Positions 36,601 to 46,385 are shown, counted from the first letter of the stretch. The stretch is 64,000 bases of DNA from Arsenicibacter sp965247375 (GCA_965247375.1 CBDFHU010000034.1:1-64000); one strand, 5' to 3'. The notes: a model not told the origin generated them from the letters alone. Numbers and translations are program-made.

Positions 36601-38406
36601 CTGAATAAGGCCGATCTGCGGATTTTTGAGCCTTTTGCGAAAGATATTGCCTCGAATTTCGGGGGTGTCGCTAACGGAGCGATTGATATTACGGGCACGC
36701 CGAAAAATCCGATCCTGAAAGGAACGGTGGATGTGCAGGGCGGTAAGCTGACCCTCGACTACCTGAAGGCCGAGCTGACCTTCGACGATAAAATTTTCTT
36801 CGGTCCCGACGAGATTATTGCCCGCCGCATCCTGGTTCGCGACCCGCAGGGCAATACAGCCGTGGTGCGGGGCGGGGTCTACCACGACAGCTTCCGGTAT
36901 TTCCAGCTACGGTTTGATGCCGATCTGAAAAACTTCCGGATCATGAACACGACGGCTAAGGACAACGACATGTTCTACGGCGTGGCCTATGCCACCGGCA
37001 AAGCTGAACTCTTCGGCCCGATTGATAACCTGACCATCCGGGCGAACGTGACCAGCAATAAAGGCACGAAAATTTACATTCCGTTTGACGGTGCCACCAG
37101 CGTAGCTTCACAGGATGTGATCCGGTTTGTAAACCGGGCGCAGAACCGGCAGGGAATTACACAAACGGCAGCAACCACGGCGACGAAACCCGTCTCGTCT
37201 ACATCCCCGACGGTTGACCTGTCCGGCATTCTGATGGACTTTACCTTTACCATCACGCCGGACGCGTACTGCGAAATTCAGCTCGACCGGCAAACGGGCG
37301 ACATCATAAAGGCATACGGCAACGGCGTAATTGCCATGCAGATTGACACAAAAGGCGATTTCTCGATGACCGGCGCGTATGCTATTGATCGCGGGGATTA
37401 CACCTTTACGTTTGAGAATGTCATTAACAAGCGCTTCCAGATCCGGCCGAACAGCCGCATTACCTGGGCCGGCGACCCGTACAAGGCCATGCTCGATGTG
37501 ACGGCGGTCTATACCCAGTACACCTCACTGGCCCCTGTGCTGAACAGTATCACCAGTCCGTCGACCAGCGACAATACGCGCTCGGCAGAGAACACCCGCC
37601 GGTATCCGGTTGATTTGCTGATTAAGCTGAACGGCGATCTGCTGCAACCGGGCATTACCTACGACGTTGATGTGAAGGAGTACCCCGCGTCGGCAGAATC
37701 GCGGCAGGCGGTAACAGCCTTTGAAACCAAACTGCAAAGCAACGAGCAGGAACTGACGCGTCAGGTGAGCAGTTTGCTGCTTTTCAACCAGCTGATGCCC
37801 GAGGGCTCCGGCTTTTTCGACAGCCAGAACAATACCGCCGGTCTGTTCAACAGCGTGAGCGAGCTGCTGTCGAACCAGATCAGCCGGCTGGCCTCCAACC
37901 TGAATGAAAACCTGGATATTGGCGTGTCCTTCGGCGGTTTTACGAGTAATGCCCAGAACGAAAACCTGATTAATAACCTGCAGCTCCGGTTTTCATACCG
38001 TTTCCTGAACGACCGTTTCCGCATTAGCCGTGACGGCGGGTTTACCTACGGCCAGAACCAGTACGGGCAGGTGCAGACCAATACGGCGAGTCTCCTGGGT
38101 GAATGGACACTGGAGTACTGGATTACACCGGACGGCCGGATGCGGGCGAAGATGTATAACCGCAACCAGCAAAGCATGATGCCGCAGGGAACCGGTGCCA
38201 GTACGATTACGACCGGTGGCGGGATCAGTTTCCTGTACACGCGGACGTTTAATCACCTGTTTGGCAAAGCCCGGAAGCCGGCTCCCGGCGTCCCGACGGT
38301 CAACGTCGATACCGTTACGGAGGGCGCAACCACCACCGAATCCGACGACCTTCCGCCGCGGCCGGCCAGCCGCGCCTCGTCGCTGGTCAATCTGAAGGAG
38401 AAATAA
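33670..38406 (+). CDS. TamB-family translocation/assembly module protein (DUF490)
   Basis: The 1578-residue protein has one N-terminal membrane anchor (KSLLYLTLSVVLLFVVAAVS) followed by an AsmA/TamB-type N-terminal repeat and long beta-rich stretches with regular alternation. The C-terminal third carries the TamB domain (GKLTLDYLKAELTFDDKIFF, GDIIKAYGNGVIAMQIDTKG, YTFTFENVINKRFQIRPNS). TamB-like proteins span the periplasm as lipid-conducting beta-taco bridges between inner and outer membrane. Divergent pairing with tsaD is usual in Bacteroidota, in my recollection. The reading frame is long and unbroken, and shows the local sequence is clean here. Confidence 0.93.
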   Translation: MRSFFAAFLKSLLYLTLSVVLLFVVAAVSIQIPAVQTVVVNRLAAYVSEKLDHPIHFDHVYIRWFDSLVLEGVSIRDLKRRPMITVNRLEVDYNLKNLIDSSAHNIHIDEVLLYQPDVRLIKNPKTGDLNIDEFIANIENLLAADPNTPGKPDNNIPFTIGKASVIDGKFTYDDPREKLMNDPKSFDYNHFTLEKLNGNVRNFLALGDTIALDVTRLRTVDRDSKLTVHRMDTKFLYCAKKMEMADLTARIGSSLVRDHIVFLYDHPRDFGEYNDRILMQGNLENCRVSSSDLGFFSDYIRELRETWLLSGWFNGTVKDFRISRTDLRFGPAFRSRLRGELGFKGLPETEGLKVDFWFHPSQVNMADIRQYYPEEGFNHTIQKLGTVGFDARFTGLFDNFRTSGNFRTALGNVFGKLDLKLADETVKKPAQQTVYSADLKAENLALGELIDRPELFQKINGHGRISGRGLSVDKANIDVDGAFDELGVQGYNYRNLVVRGNLQKAFFNGHVSLRDPNLQFYLDGECDLSGTATNNKLNRYDLRGSVVHADMRALGLMPDSLVVKTELDVQMQGNTLDEFEGQAFFRNGLLSLNQRNLPVDTLSVVSVIRPSGRHLLVNSDFLIAQVKGNFLPNQTVDDLARLWQEYELYFMGDVATRQAYYARKQQLITKKPVSPYQIDYWFLAKQVRPLVTFLDPSVQVANGTRIEGQLSVDNTTLFTANVHTDSVRVGAVYLGESEAELTTSKFTTGQEVLASVEFSSKKQQFSAIAPTEKLVIDATWDVDHIDFQGNIQQQNSTNRADLHGEMRFKGDAIDMTFQRAQFHLLESDWSLNPQSLIRKVGDEITFRDVSALNGNQLISAVGKISRDSSQMVQVRANNFSLETLDPVLNTSIRGTLNGKATIRNLYETAIVESSGKIFDLSYDDFRIGDVTSDVTWDPAAERLNIDARVNRDGADLMTLTGKYAPDQKTDAFNLKATLNKADLRIFEPFAKDIASNFGGVANGAIDITGTPKNPILKGTVDVQGGKLTLDYLKAELTFDDKIFFGPDEIIARRILVRDPQGNTAVVRGGVYHDSFRYFQLRFDADLKNFRIMNTTAKDNDMFYGVAYATGKAELFGPIDNLTIRANVTSNKGTKIYIPFDGATSVASQDVIRFVNRAQNRQGITQTAATTATKPVSSTSPTVDLSGILMDFTFTITPDAYCEIQLDRQTGDIIKAYGNGVIAMQIDTKGDFSMTGAYAIDRGDYTFTFENVINKRFQIRPNSRITWAGDPYKAMLDVTAVYTQYTSLAPVLNSITSPSTSDNTRSAENTRRYPVDLLIKLNGDLLQPGITYDVDVKEYPASAESRQAVTAFETKLQSNEQELTRQVSSLLLFNQLMPEGSGFFDSQNNTAGLFNSVSELLSNQISRLASNLNENLDIGVSFGGFTSNAQNENLINNLQLRFSYRFLNDRFRISRDGGFTYGQNQYGQVQTNTASLLGEWTLEYWITPDGRMRAKMYNRNQQSMMPQGTGASTITTGGGISFLYTRTFNHLFGKARKPAPGVPTVNVDTVTEGATTTESDDLPPRPASRASSLVNLKEK

Positions 38407-38411
38407 AAAAT

Positions 38412-38501
38412 AACTCCCCGAGGGTTTTGAACCCTCAGGGAGTTGTCGTCAGAAGGAGAAATAAAAGGGTACCTTCCAGGAAGTTTTGAACTTCCTGGAA
38501 G
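38412..38501. repeat. Pair of palindromic intergenic elements (families B and A)
   Basis: Element B at 38412-38444 has 15-bp arms (AACTCCCCGAGGGTT) around TTG with one mismatch. Element A at 38473-38501 has 13-bp perfect arms (CTTCCAGGAAGTT) around TTG. Both also occur at 9739-9861 in the opposite order. They fill the gap between tamB and a convergent hydrolase gene and could end both transcripts. Confidence 0.85.
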
Positions 38502-38510
38502 ATAGGAGTG

Positions 38511-39452
38511 TCACGACCCTTTTTCCACTACAACCGGCGGGGCCGTTTGCTGCACCATATCCTTGGGTTTGTGCTGGATATGCCACTTATTCAGGATGTC
38601 CAGAATAATCTCCGTCATATACTCCCGCTTGTTGAACACAATATCGTGGCGGTTTTCGGGTAAAATAAACTCCTTAACATCGGCATTGACCAGATGCCGG
38701 CGCGCAAACCGGACGTTGGTCGGATAGACCAGATCGTCGCGTTGACCGTGCAGCATCGTAATGGCTGCCGTGATGTTGGGCCAGTCGGGCAGAATCTCCA
38801 TCAGGGCCTTGCGGTGCGCCAGTTTTTCGTCGTTGGCGAGCAAAATAAACGGTGACACCAGCCAGCGGAGCGGGGGCTTGTCAATCCAGTGGCTGATGCC
38901 GTAAGTCCGCTCAAGGCCGGGGCCCAGGGCCGACGATACGAACACCACATGATCAACGACATTCGGGTTGTTCATTGCCAGCCGCGCCGATACCGATCCG
39001 CCGTAGGAAGAACCGATGACTACCAGAAACGGAGCTTTTTTGTAACGGTCGATCAGCGGCTGAAGCAGTTCGGCCTGCCGGACAATTGACGTTTCGACCC
39101 GCCCGAAATCCGAATACCCGTAGCCCGGCCGGTCGACCGACACCAGCTGGGCGTGGTTAACCAGGTTCGTATCGGTAAAAAACTTATTAAAAAACGAAAG
39201 TGAACTGGGAGCACCATGCACGAAAATAATCGTGGGCTTCGTCGTATCAGCGGGCGTCTCCATAAACCGGATAGTCCGGTTGCCAACCTGATAACGATGA
39301 ACCGACGGCTTGACCCGCTGATGACTGAACTCCTCCATCAGCTCGGCATCGCTGTCCCGCAGCACAATGAAACGCGCCACGCCAATGCCGGCGACGAAAA
39401 CAAAAAGAAGGATATATAACGCCCATTTCAGGGCACGGATAAACGCTCTCAT
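38511..39452 (-). CDS. Membrane-anchored alpha/beta hydrolase
   Basis: ATG at 39452 gives an N-terminal membrane anchor (ALKWALYILLFVFVAGIGVA). The hydrolase core contains IIFVHGAPSSLSFFN (oxyanion region), the VDRPGYGYSD block, nucleophile serine in VIGSSYGGSVSARL, GQRDDLVYPTN (acid) and LPENRHDIVF (catalytic His region). It is 313 residues. The substrate is unknown; it may be an esterase or thioesterase. The MMPL exporter lies 52 bases upstream on the same strand, suggesting co-transcription. Confidence 0.9.
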   Translation of the reverse strand: MRAFIRALKWALYILLFVFVAGIGVARFIVLRDSDAELMEEFSHQRVKPSVHRYQVGNRTIRFMETPADTTKPTIIFVHGAPSSLSFFNKFFTDTNLVNHAQLVSVDRPGYGYSDFGRVETSIVRQAELLQPLIDRYKKAPFLVVIGSSYGGSVSARLAMNNPNVVDHVVFVSSALGPGLERTYGISHWIDKPPLRWLVSPFILLANDEKLAHRKALMEILPDWPNITAAITMLHGQRDDLVYPTNVRFARRHLVNADVKEFILPENRHDIVFNKREYMTEIILDILNKWHIQHKPKDMVQQTAPPVVVEKGS

Positions 39453-39504
39453 ACCAGAAAAACACAATTCCGGCAAATGTGTTCCGGCAAATGAGCAACA
39501 CGGC

Positions 39505-41731
39505 TCAGCGACGGTCAACGTTTTCCAGTACGAGGGGAAAAATAATCAGCTCGCCGTACAGGGCACCGGCGATGGCAATGGTGGTCAGCAGTCCCCAATA
39601 CTGGACCGTTTTGAGGCTGCCGAACATCATGAGGGCAAACCCGGCGAAAAGCACCACCGCCGTCTGGACAATGGCCGGCCCGATATGCGTCATGGTGGCC
39701 AGACGCGCCCGCCCGGGATCGTTGCCCTGCTTCCGGAATGTATTGTAGGTGTAAATAAAATGGATGGAGTCATCCACGCAGAAGCTCAGTACAATGGCCC
39801 CGATGCTGGCCGTGGCGGTATCGAGGTAAATACCGGCCCAGCCCATGAACCCCATCATAACCAGTACCGGGAACAGATTGGGAATCACGGTCATGGCCGC
39901 CAGCCGGAGATCGCGGATAAACAGCCAGACCAGTACAAAAATCGTCACAAAGGACAGCAGCAGGCTATTGACCTGTGAGCTGGTTACGTACTGTACAATG
40001 CCGGCATACATGGGCTGATAGCCCCCCGCGGTTACGAACGCATAGGGTCCCATCGTCTGTTTTGCCAGCTGCATGAGCGTGTCCATTTTGCCGGTCAGGG
40101 TCTGAGCCGACATCATGGCCCCCGAAACCGTGATGCGACCGGTTTGGGTCGGTTCATGGATAAACGTCCGTGCCAGGGCTGGATAACTGCTCACTAACCG
40201 GCGGTGTGCTTCGTTTAACGCCGATTGGCTCCGCAGATAGCGCACCCCTTTTTCGCCGTATAGCCCTTCAAAACCACTCTGATAGAGTGAAAAGAATCCG
40301 AAAATCTGACCGACTCCGGGGATGCGTCCGGCCGAGTCGGCAAACGTACGGGCGGCGGTAACGAGCCGTTTATCGTGGAGCGAGTAGCCTGCCCGGGGTT
40401 CGACCAGCAGCTCCAGCGGAATGTAAGGCCCCCAGTTTTGCTGCATGGCCACATGGTCGGTGACGACGGGATGCGTGGCCGGAAAATAGCCGAGGGTATA
40501 GGTGTCAACCCGCAGGCGGGTGACCCCCAGACCAAAAAGCAGTATGAAGCCGGCCGAGAGGGCCAGAAAAGCCTTTTTATGCGAACTGACCACCAGCAGC
40601 AACCGGCTCAGCAACCGGCCGGTCACGACGGTATGCTCCCGTGCGGGCGGGGTCAGGGGCAGTAGAATGACGCCGAGGAGGTAGGTAAGGCTGAGGCAAA
40701 GCACAATTCCCAATGCGGCAAAAACACCGAACGTTTGCAGAATGGCCATGTGGCTGGTAAGCAGCGTCAGAAAGCCGGTGGCGGTCGTACACATGGTAAA
40801 CAGGCAGGGCCGGAACACATGTGCCAGCGCGGCCAGGGCACTTTCTTTGTTTGTGTGGCGGGGCGTGGCCAGCTGGTTGCGCTCGTTGATAACATGGATG
40901 GCGTCCATGACACCCAGCAGCAGAATGATGATCGGCAGCAGCACCGTCATCAGATTAAGGCGGTAACCCAGTACACCATAAATCCCGAGCGTAAGGTAAG
41001 TCGATAGCATAATGATGCCGACTGCGTACAGCATCAGGAGCGGACGTTTGTAAATCCACCAAAAAAGTACCAGCATAAACACGTAGCCAATGCCCAGGAA
41101 AAAGCCGAAATCCTGCTGCGAAAGCGTGTTTAGCCCGGCGTAGATAATGCCGATACCGCCGTAATGGAGCTGTTCGTCATGGATATGCCGGCCGGCTTCC
41201 TGCCGGATCCGGTCCAGAATCCCGCCACGCCGCGTGTCGAAGTCAGGGATTTTTTTCAGGATGATTAACAGACGGGCGGTGGTATAGTCTGCGTTAAAAA
41301 GCTGTTGCCGCAGCGTGGGGCGGTGGCTCAGCGTGGCCGTCAGTGAGGCAGGGCTGGTTGTATCGGTAAGCAACGGCTCATCTTCAGTACCGGCCGGACC
41401 CCTTACCGGAATAACCATATTGCCGGGGCCGATCACCTGATCAACGTCAGGTAATGCTTCAAGTGCCCTGGTCAGCCGTCTGAGGGTGTTCAGGTGCGCC
41501 GGTGTAAGCAGCGATTTTCGGGCGGTAACTGTTGTAATGACGACTTCATCATTGCCGAACCGTTCCTGAAACTGCTGGTAGTTAATCAGCGCCGGGTCGT
41601 CTTTCATAAACCAGACGGTAAGGCTGTTGTCCACTTGGATGGCCGATTGAATACCCGGCCAGAGCCAGGCGCAAAGAAGCAGGGTGGAGGATAAGTAAAT
41701 AATACCTTAACCGATATAAATGGTGAATCAT
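39505..41731 (-). CDS. MMPL/RND-superfamily exporter, N-terminus shifted out of frame
   Basis: The main frame runs 41634-39505 but starts at an internal GTG (VDNSLTVWFMKDD) without the first helix. Upstream, an ATG at 41731 in another frame reads MIHHLYRLRYYLL. Removing one base near 41692-41697 joins the two into a 741-residue protein with the expected first transmembrane segment (LLCAWLWPG). It has two RND halves, each with a large periplasmic loop and about five more helices; the motifs GVMDAIHVINERN and CVDDSIHFIYTYN are the typical MMPL segments after helix four. MMPL proteins export lipids, hopanoids or polyketides. It is divergent from the UbiA gene, sharing a 122-bp intergenic region. 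Confidence 0.9.
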
Positions 41732-41853
41732 AGCTTAAAAGTAAGCATATTTTGTCCCCGTTTACGCGTGGTAAGCGCCGGGGTATTGATCATGTATTCC
41801 TTAAAGGCGTCAAAATTAATTTTCTGGTAACATGTTTGATTAATTTTACCGGT

Positions 41854-42672
41854 ATGAAGCTGAAACATCTGGTGGCTTACAGTAACGAGCGTTTCCCGGT
41901 CGTTAATATGGCGTTGTTTGCCATCCTGTTTTTAACGGTATATTCCGTGGCCCGCTTTTTCGCACCATTGCCTGTTCATACATCCGTGACCGTTATCGAT
42001 GACTGGGGGATGCTGGCGGCCATTTCGTTTTTCTTCCGGTTACGGGTGTTCGATGAGATCAAGGATTATGACCTCGACTGCATAAACCACCCGCACCGGG
42101 TTCTTCAGTCGGGGAAGGTGACGTTGCCGCAACTGACTCGTTTATCGCTGGTTGGCGGTTTTGTGGAAATAAGCTGGTCAGCGTATCAGGGACCGGCGAC
42201 CCTCATTGCCTGGGGGCTGGCGCTGGGGTATAGCGTACTGATGCGGTACGAGTTTTTTGTGAGCACGTTCCTGAAAAAACGGCTGCTGCTTTATGCAATC
42301 AGCCATATGCTCATCATGCCGCTGGTGATCAGCTGGATCTGGTCTGCCTATGTGCCGTGGGGTATGGCCGGACAGGCCCTGTTGCTGCTGGCAGCCCTGA
42401 GCGTACTGAGCGGCTTTTCGTTTGAACTGGCCCGGAAGCTGTTTGTGCCTGAGGCCGAGCGTCCGCTGGTCGATTCGTATACGAAAACAATGGGCTATGT
42501 ACCGGCCATTGTGAGTGTGCTGCTGGTATTGCTGGCGGGTGTCGGTACCCAGTTTTACCTGCTTACGCTGTTGAATGCCCCGCTTTATCCCTTCGTACTG
42601 ATCGGAGGGCTGTACGTCCTGACGTTGGGGGTATACATAGAGGCCATCCGGCGGCCTGCCGCCAAAAACTGA
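41854..42672 (+). CDS. UbiA-family prenyltransferase-like membrane protein
   Basis: Start ATG at 41854 (MKLKHLVAYSNERFPVVNM); an in-frame extension to 41752 is not supported. It is 272 residues with seven or eight hydrophobic segments. RVFDEIKDYDLDCINHPHRVL corresponds to the first aspartate-rich UbiA motif and FELARKLFVPEAERPLVDSY to the second site, in a family variant with acidic and lysine residues. It would move or condense a prenyl or other hydrophobic group in the inner membrane. It is first of a plus-strand run UbiA, PEP-utilising enzyme, GNAT. Precise acceptor and donor are unknown. Confidence 0.85.
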   Translation: MKLKHLVAYSNERFPVVNMALFAILFLTVYSVARFFAPLPVHTSVTVIDDWGMLAAISFFFRLRVFDEIKDYDLDCINHPHRVLQSGKVTLPQLTRLSLVGGFVEISWSAYQGPATLIAWGLALGYSVLMRYEFFVSTFLKKRLLLYAISHMLIMPLVISWIWSAYVPWGMAGQALLLLAALSVLSGFSFELARKLFVPEAERPLVDSYTKTMGYVPAIVSVLLVLLAGVGTQFYLLTLLNAPLYPFVLIGGLYVLTLGVYIEAIRRPAAKN

Positions 42673-42758
42673 AAACGGCCGGATTACTCGTTTCGCTGTT
42701 TATGCTGACGAGTTATTTGTCCGTTATACTGGTAGTGAACCTGTAAAATCAGGCGAAT

Positions 42759-45332
42759 ATGATTATAACTCACAACGCTGCGCCATCGAACTACACCATT
42801 GGCGGGAAGGCACGCGGCCTGTACCGGTTGCGGGCTGCCGGCATCCCGGTTCCGCCGTTTCTCGTAATTCCGGCCGAAACATTTGCTTCGTCCCTGGCTG
42901 GCCTGCCACCGGAGGCAGCCGAAAAACGGCGGGCATTACTGGCTGGCTTCGCGCTTTCGGGGGACGATCAGGCAGCCATCACGCACACGCTCAGGGACTG
43001 GGGTTTTCCGGAGATACCGGTGGTGGTGCGCTCGTCGGTGGCGGACGAAGACGGAACGATACATGCCTTTGCCGGTCTGATGGATTCGTTCATGAATCTG
43101 AAAACGCCGGAAGCTGTCGTGGCTGCTGTTGCCGCCTGTGCCGCGAGCGGCTACTCCGACCGTGCCGTGGCCTATCGGATGCAGAAGGGCTTACCGCCCG
43201 ATGCCCGGCCGGCCGTTATTATTCAGCAACAGATTACGCCCGTGGCCAGCGGGGTCTTGTTTACGACCTTTCCCGACTATCCGCAGGAAATGGCGGCGCA
43301 TGCCGTTTACGGCTTTGGCGAAGGTCTGGTACAGGGGCAACTGGATGCCGATGAGTTTTACTGGCTGAAAAACAACGGTGTACTGCACCGGCAGCGGCTG
43401 GCCGATAAGCCGGCACAGCTGGTCGCGGATGTCCGGCAAGGCCTCCGGACCGAAGCGGTTGCGGTGGCTGCCCGGCAGCAACCCTGCCTCACTGACGCGC
43501 AGTTAAACGCTTTGTTTGAGATTGGTTCACAGATCGAGGCGGCGTTTCAGGGGCCGCAGGATATTGAATTTGTCGTTACCCCGCAGGCCCTGTTTATTGT
43601 GCAGTCGAGGCCGGTCACTCAGCCGATACCGGAGATCATTGTCTATGATAACGCCAATATTCAGGAGAGTTACTGCGGCGTTACGACTCCGCTGACCTTT
43701 AGTTTTGCGAGCCGGGCTTATGCGACCGTCTACCGGCAAACCATGCATGCACTCGGCCTGCCCGCAAAGATCATTGAGCAGCAGGAAAATGTGGTGCGTA
43801 ACCTGCTGGGGCTGGTCAGGGGCCGTATTTATTACAACATCAATAACTGGTACCGGGGACTTCAGTTACTGCCTTCGTTTAAGCAGAACAAAGCCGATAT
43901 GGAACGGATGATGGGCCTTACCGAACCGGTTGATTTTGTGAAGGATGTCCGGAAGACAACGGCCGGTAAACTCGCCATGCTGCCGGGCTTATTGGTGAAT
44001 CTGGGCCGGTTAGTATGGGCGTTCTCCCGACTGAAAAGTTCGATCCGGTCGTTTAAAGCGCATTTTGATGCATATTATACCCGCTTTTATCTGCTAGACC
44101 TGCATGCGTTACCGGCTCAGGCGCTCTGGCAGGAGAAAATACGGCTGGACCATGCGTTACTCGGCAACTGGTCGGTGCCGATTATCAATGATTTTTACGT
44201 AATGATGACCAATGGCCGCGTGGCCCGGCTACTCACCGCAACTGGTTTTGAGGAACCGGATGTATTTCTGAGCAGCTATTTGTCAGGTAATAAGCAGATT
44301 GCGAGCACGCAGCCGTTGCTGGCGATTCATCGTCTGGCGGTGACGGCGCGTCAGAAACCGGCGCTCTGTGAAGCCATTATCCGGTTTCCGGAGCAGTTAC
44401 ACACCTATGTACAGCAAACGCATCCGGCTTTCCATGCGCAGGTGACGCAGTTTATCGGTCAGTACGGCGACCGGACCGTGGGTGAGTTGAAACTGGAAAC
44501 AGAAACCATGCGGTTAGTACCACAGGTGTTTTACCGGTACCTGCGGAATTACCTGATGGCTGATATTGCGGACGAACCCGTCAGTGCCGGTCGAAGTACG
44601 CTGCACGAAGCTGCCGCCGCTGAATTGGCCGGCAGGCTGAAGGAGCGGTCTGCCCTGCACCGCCGCCGCGTAATGAACCAACTGGGCCGGTTGCAGCAGG
44701 CTATCGAAAACCGGGAAATGCTCCGTCTTGAGCGAACCCGCCTGTTTGGTATGTACCGTGCGCTGTATCTGGCGATGGGCCGGTTGTTGGCTGCGCAAGG
44801 CATACTGGCTGCTGAAAGAGATGTGTTTTACCTGACAGAGGAAGAAATCGGTGAGGCATTATCGGGTTCCGGTGCGTCACTGACTGGTCTGACAAGTGAG
44901 CGCAAGGCCGAATTCCGGCGCTATGAACAAGACGATGTGCCGGGACGTGTGGTCGTCCCGTCGCCGCCGGTAGACGGGATACGGGTTGACAATACCGCAC
45001 CGGATGTGTGGCAGGGGACCGGTTGCGTACCCGGCGTTGTCACGGGTGAAGCCATTGTGATTACCGGTCCGGGGGATAATCTGGACGTAACCGATAAGAT
45101 TGTCTGTGCCTTACGGACCGATCCGGGGTGGGCCGTTCTGTTCCCGACTTGCCGCGCCGTTCTCATCGAAAAAGGATCGTCCTTGTCGCATTCCGTGATT
45201 TTGCTGCGCGAACTCGGACTGCCGACCATTATCAACATCAACGGATTAACCAGAACAGTTGCCAGTGGTCAGAAGCTGACTATCAACGGCCGGACGGGTG
45301 AAATCAGACGGATCAGCCATGCCGCTCATTAA
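42759..45332 (+). CDS. PEP/pyruvate-binding phosphotransferase (PpsA/rifampin-phosphotransferase type)
   Basis: The 857-residue protein has three parts. The N-terminal ATP-grasp-like PPDK_N domain (about 1-310) contains IGGKARGLYRLRAAGIPVPP, VVVRSSVADEDG, IIQQQITPVASGVLFT and IEFVVTPQALFIVQSRPV. A middle region (about 310-760) has helical segments not obviously conserved. The C-terminal swivelling His domain (about 765-857) contains GVVTGEAIVI, DPGWAVLFPTC and the phospho-acceptor His811 in SSLSHSVILLRELGLPTI. The length and order match rifampin phosphotransferases and related small-molecule phosphotransferases rather than classic PEP synthase. The middle domain probably binds the acceptor. 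Its stop overlaps the next start by 14 bases. Confidence 0.9.
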   Translation: MIITHNAAPSNYTIGGKARGLYRLRAAGIPVPPFLVIPAETFASSLAGLPPEAAEKRRALLAGFALSGDDQAAITHTLRDWGFPEIPVVVRSSVADEDGTIHAFAGLMDSFMNLKTPEAVVAAVAACAASGYSDRAVAYRMQKGLPPDARPAVIIQQQITPVASGVLFTTFPDYPQEMAAHAVYGFGEGLVQGQLDADEFYWLKNNGVLHRQRLADKPAQLVADVRQGLRTEAVAVAARQQPCLTDAQLNALFEIGSQIEAAFQGPQDIEFVVTPQALFIVQSRPVTQPIPEIIVYDNANIQESYCGVTTPLTFSFASRAYATVYRQTMHALGLPAKIIEQQENVVRNLLGLVRGRIYYNINNWYRGLQLLPSFKQNKADMERMMGLTEPVDFVKDVRKTTAGKLAMLPGLLVNLGRLVWAFSRLKSSIRSFKAHFDAYYTRFYLLDLHALPAQALWQEKIRLDHALLGNWSVPIINDFYVMMTNGRVARLLTATGFEEPDVFLSSYLSGNKQIASTQPLLAIHRLAVTARQKPALCEAIIRFPEQLHTYVQQTHPAFHAQVTQFIGQYGDRTVGELKLETETMRLVPQVFYRYLRNYLMADIADEPVSAGRSTLHEAAAAELAGRLKERSALHRRRVMNQLGRLQQAIENREMLRLERTRLFGMYRALYLAMGRLLAAQGILAAERDVFYLTEEEIGEALSGSGASLTGLTSERKAEFRRYEQDDVPGRVVVPSPPVDGIRVDNTAPDVWQGTGCVPGVVTGEAIVITGPGDNLDVTDKIVCALRTDPGWAVLFPTCRAVLIEKGSSLSHSVILLRELGLPTIININGLTRTVASGQKLTINGRTGEIRRISHAAH

Positions 45333-46385
45333 CCGTATTTCGTTTCATGAAGCCGGACCGGCGGTGTTTTTTGCCTGGCTGACACGGCCGCTATCCCGAT
45401 TGTTGTCAACGGCGCCGTTACCTGCATTCATCAGGGAGCTGGTTCTGGCAGAATCGGTCCGGAACGACATCGTGTTGTATACCGACGGCCAAACAATCCG
45501 GCTGACGGGTATTTTTCCCCGAAGGAAGCACGGAGGCCCTGTTCGGCTTCTGGGAAACCGCCGGCAATCCGGAAACCAACCGGCAGGCCTTTGCCCTGCT
45601 GGAAGCCGATGCCCGCCGGCTTGGGCGGCAACAACTGACGGGTCCCGTCAACTTCAATACGTTTCATGCCTACCGCCTGCGGTTAAATGAGCCGTCGTGG
45701 GGTGTGTTTGACCGCGAACCTGCCAATCCGGCGTATTATCCGGTGCTGCTGCGCCAGCTTGGCTTTCAGGAAAACAGCCGGTTTGAGAGCCGCCGCATCC
45801 GGAAGGACGATATCCCGCTGGCTTACCGGCAGAAAAAAAGACCTGCTTGAAGCGCTTACGCTGCTGCCGTTCCGGTGCATTCCGCTGACGCCTGCCGTGT
45901 GGCAGCAATACGCCGCTGACATCTATACGTTGGTCGGAGAGATATTCAGTGCCAATCCGGCGTACCGGCCTGTCCCGCGGGAGCAGTTTGACTGGCTCTA
46001 TGATCAGGCATTTGCCGGTAAGCTTTGTCCGCACACATCGGTGTTGTTTCAGGAGCCGGATACCGGCAGGCTGGTGGCCATGAGTTTCTGTCTGCCCGAC
46101 TATCAGTCCCTGCACCTGCCACCGGAGGCGTCCCCGGTTTTTGCGCGCGATTATGAGCGGCTGCCCCGGAAAACGCTGTTGGTAAAAACCGTCGGTGTGC
46201 ATCCGGACTATCGCCGGCAGGGGCTTATGTCGTTTCTGGGCGCATACGGCATGGTGCATTTTCAGGCGTATTACGAAGAAGTCATCTTCTGCCTGATGCG
46301 GTCGGATAACTTCTCCCTGCAATTTTCACAGCACCTGCCGCATGATACGGCCCATTACGCACTTTTCGGGAAGAGCGTATCGTAA
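45319..46385 (+). pseudogene. GNAT-family acetyltransferase-like protein, two frameshifts
   Basis: ATG at 45319 overlaps the end of the PEP-utilising gene, so the two are translationally coupled. The frame breaks at the T5C4 run (45512-45520) and at the A7 run (45833-45839). Removing one base at each gives 354 continuous codons. The C-terminal half carries the GNAT acyl-CoA signature TVGVHPDYRRQGLMSFLGAYG and NFSLQFSQ. The N-terminal half (FFPEGSTEALFGFWETAGN) is a second GNAT-like lobe. It would transfer an acyl group to an amine or similar acceptor. Its 3' end overlaps that of the convergent kinase gene by 31 bases. Confidence 0.8.

Noticed and set aside
34285..36885. Several minus-strand frames inside tamB
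   Set aside because: They are shadows of a high-GC coding region; the plus strand is one unbroken TamB.
43191..45241. Minus-strand frames inside the PEP-utilising gene
   Set aside because: The plus strand has all catalytic motifs in one frame, and the minus frames have none.
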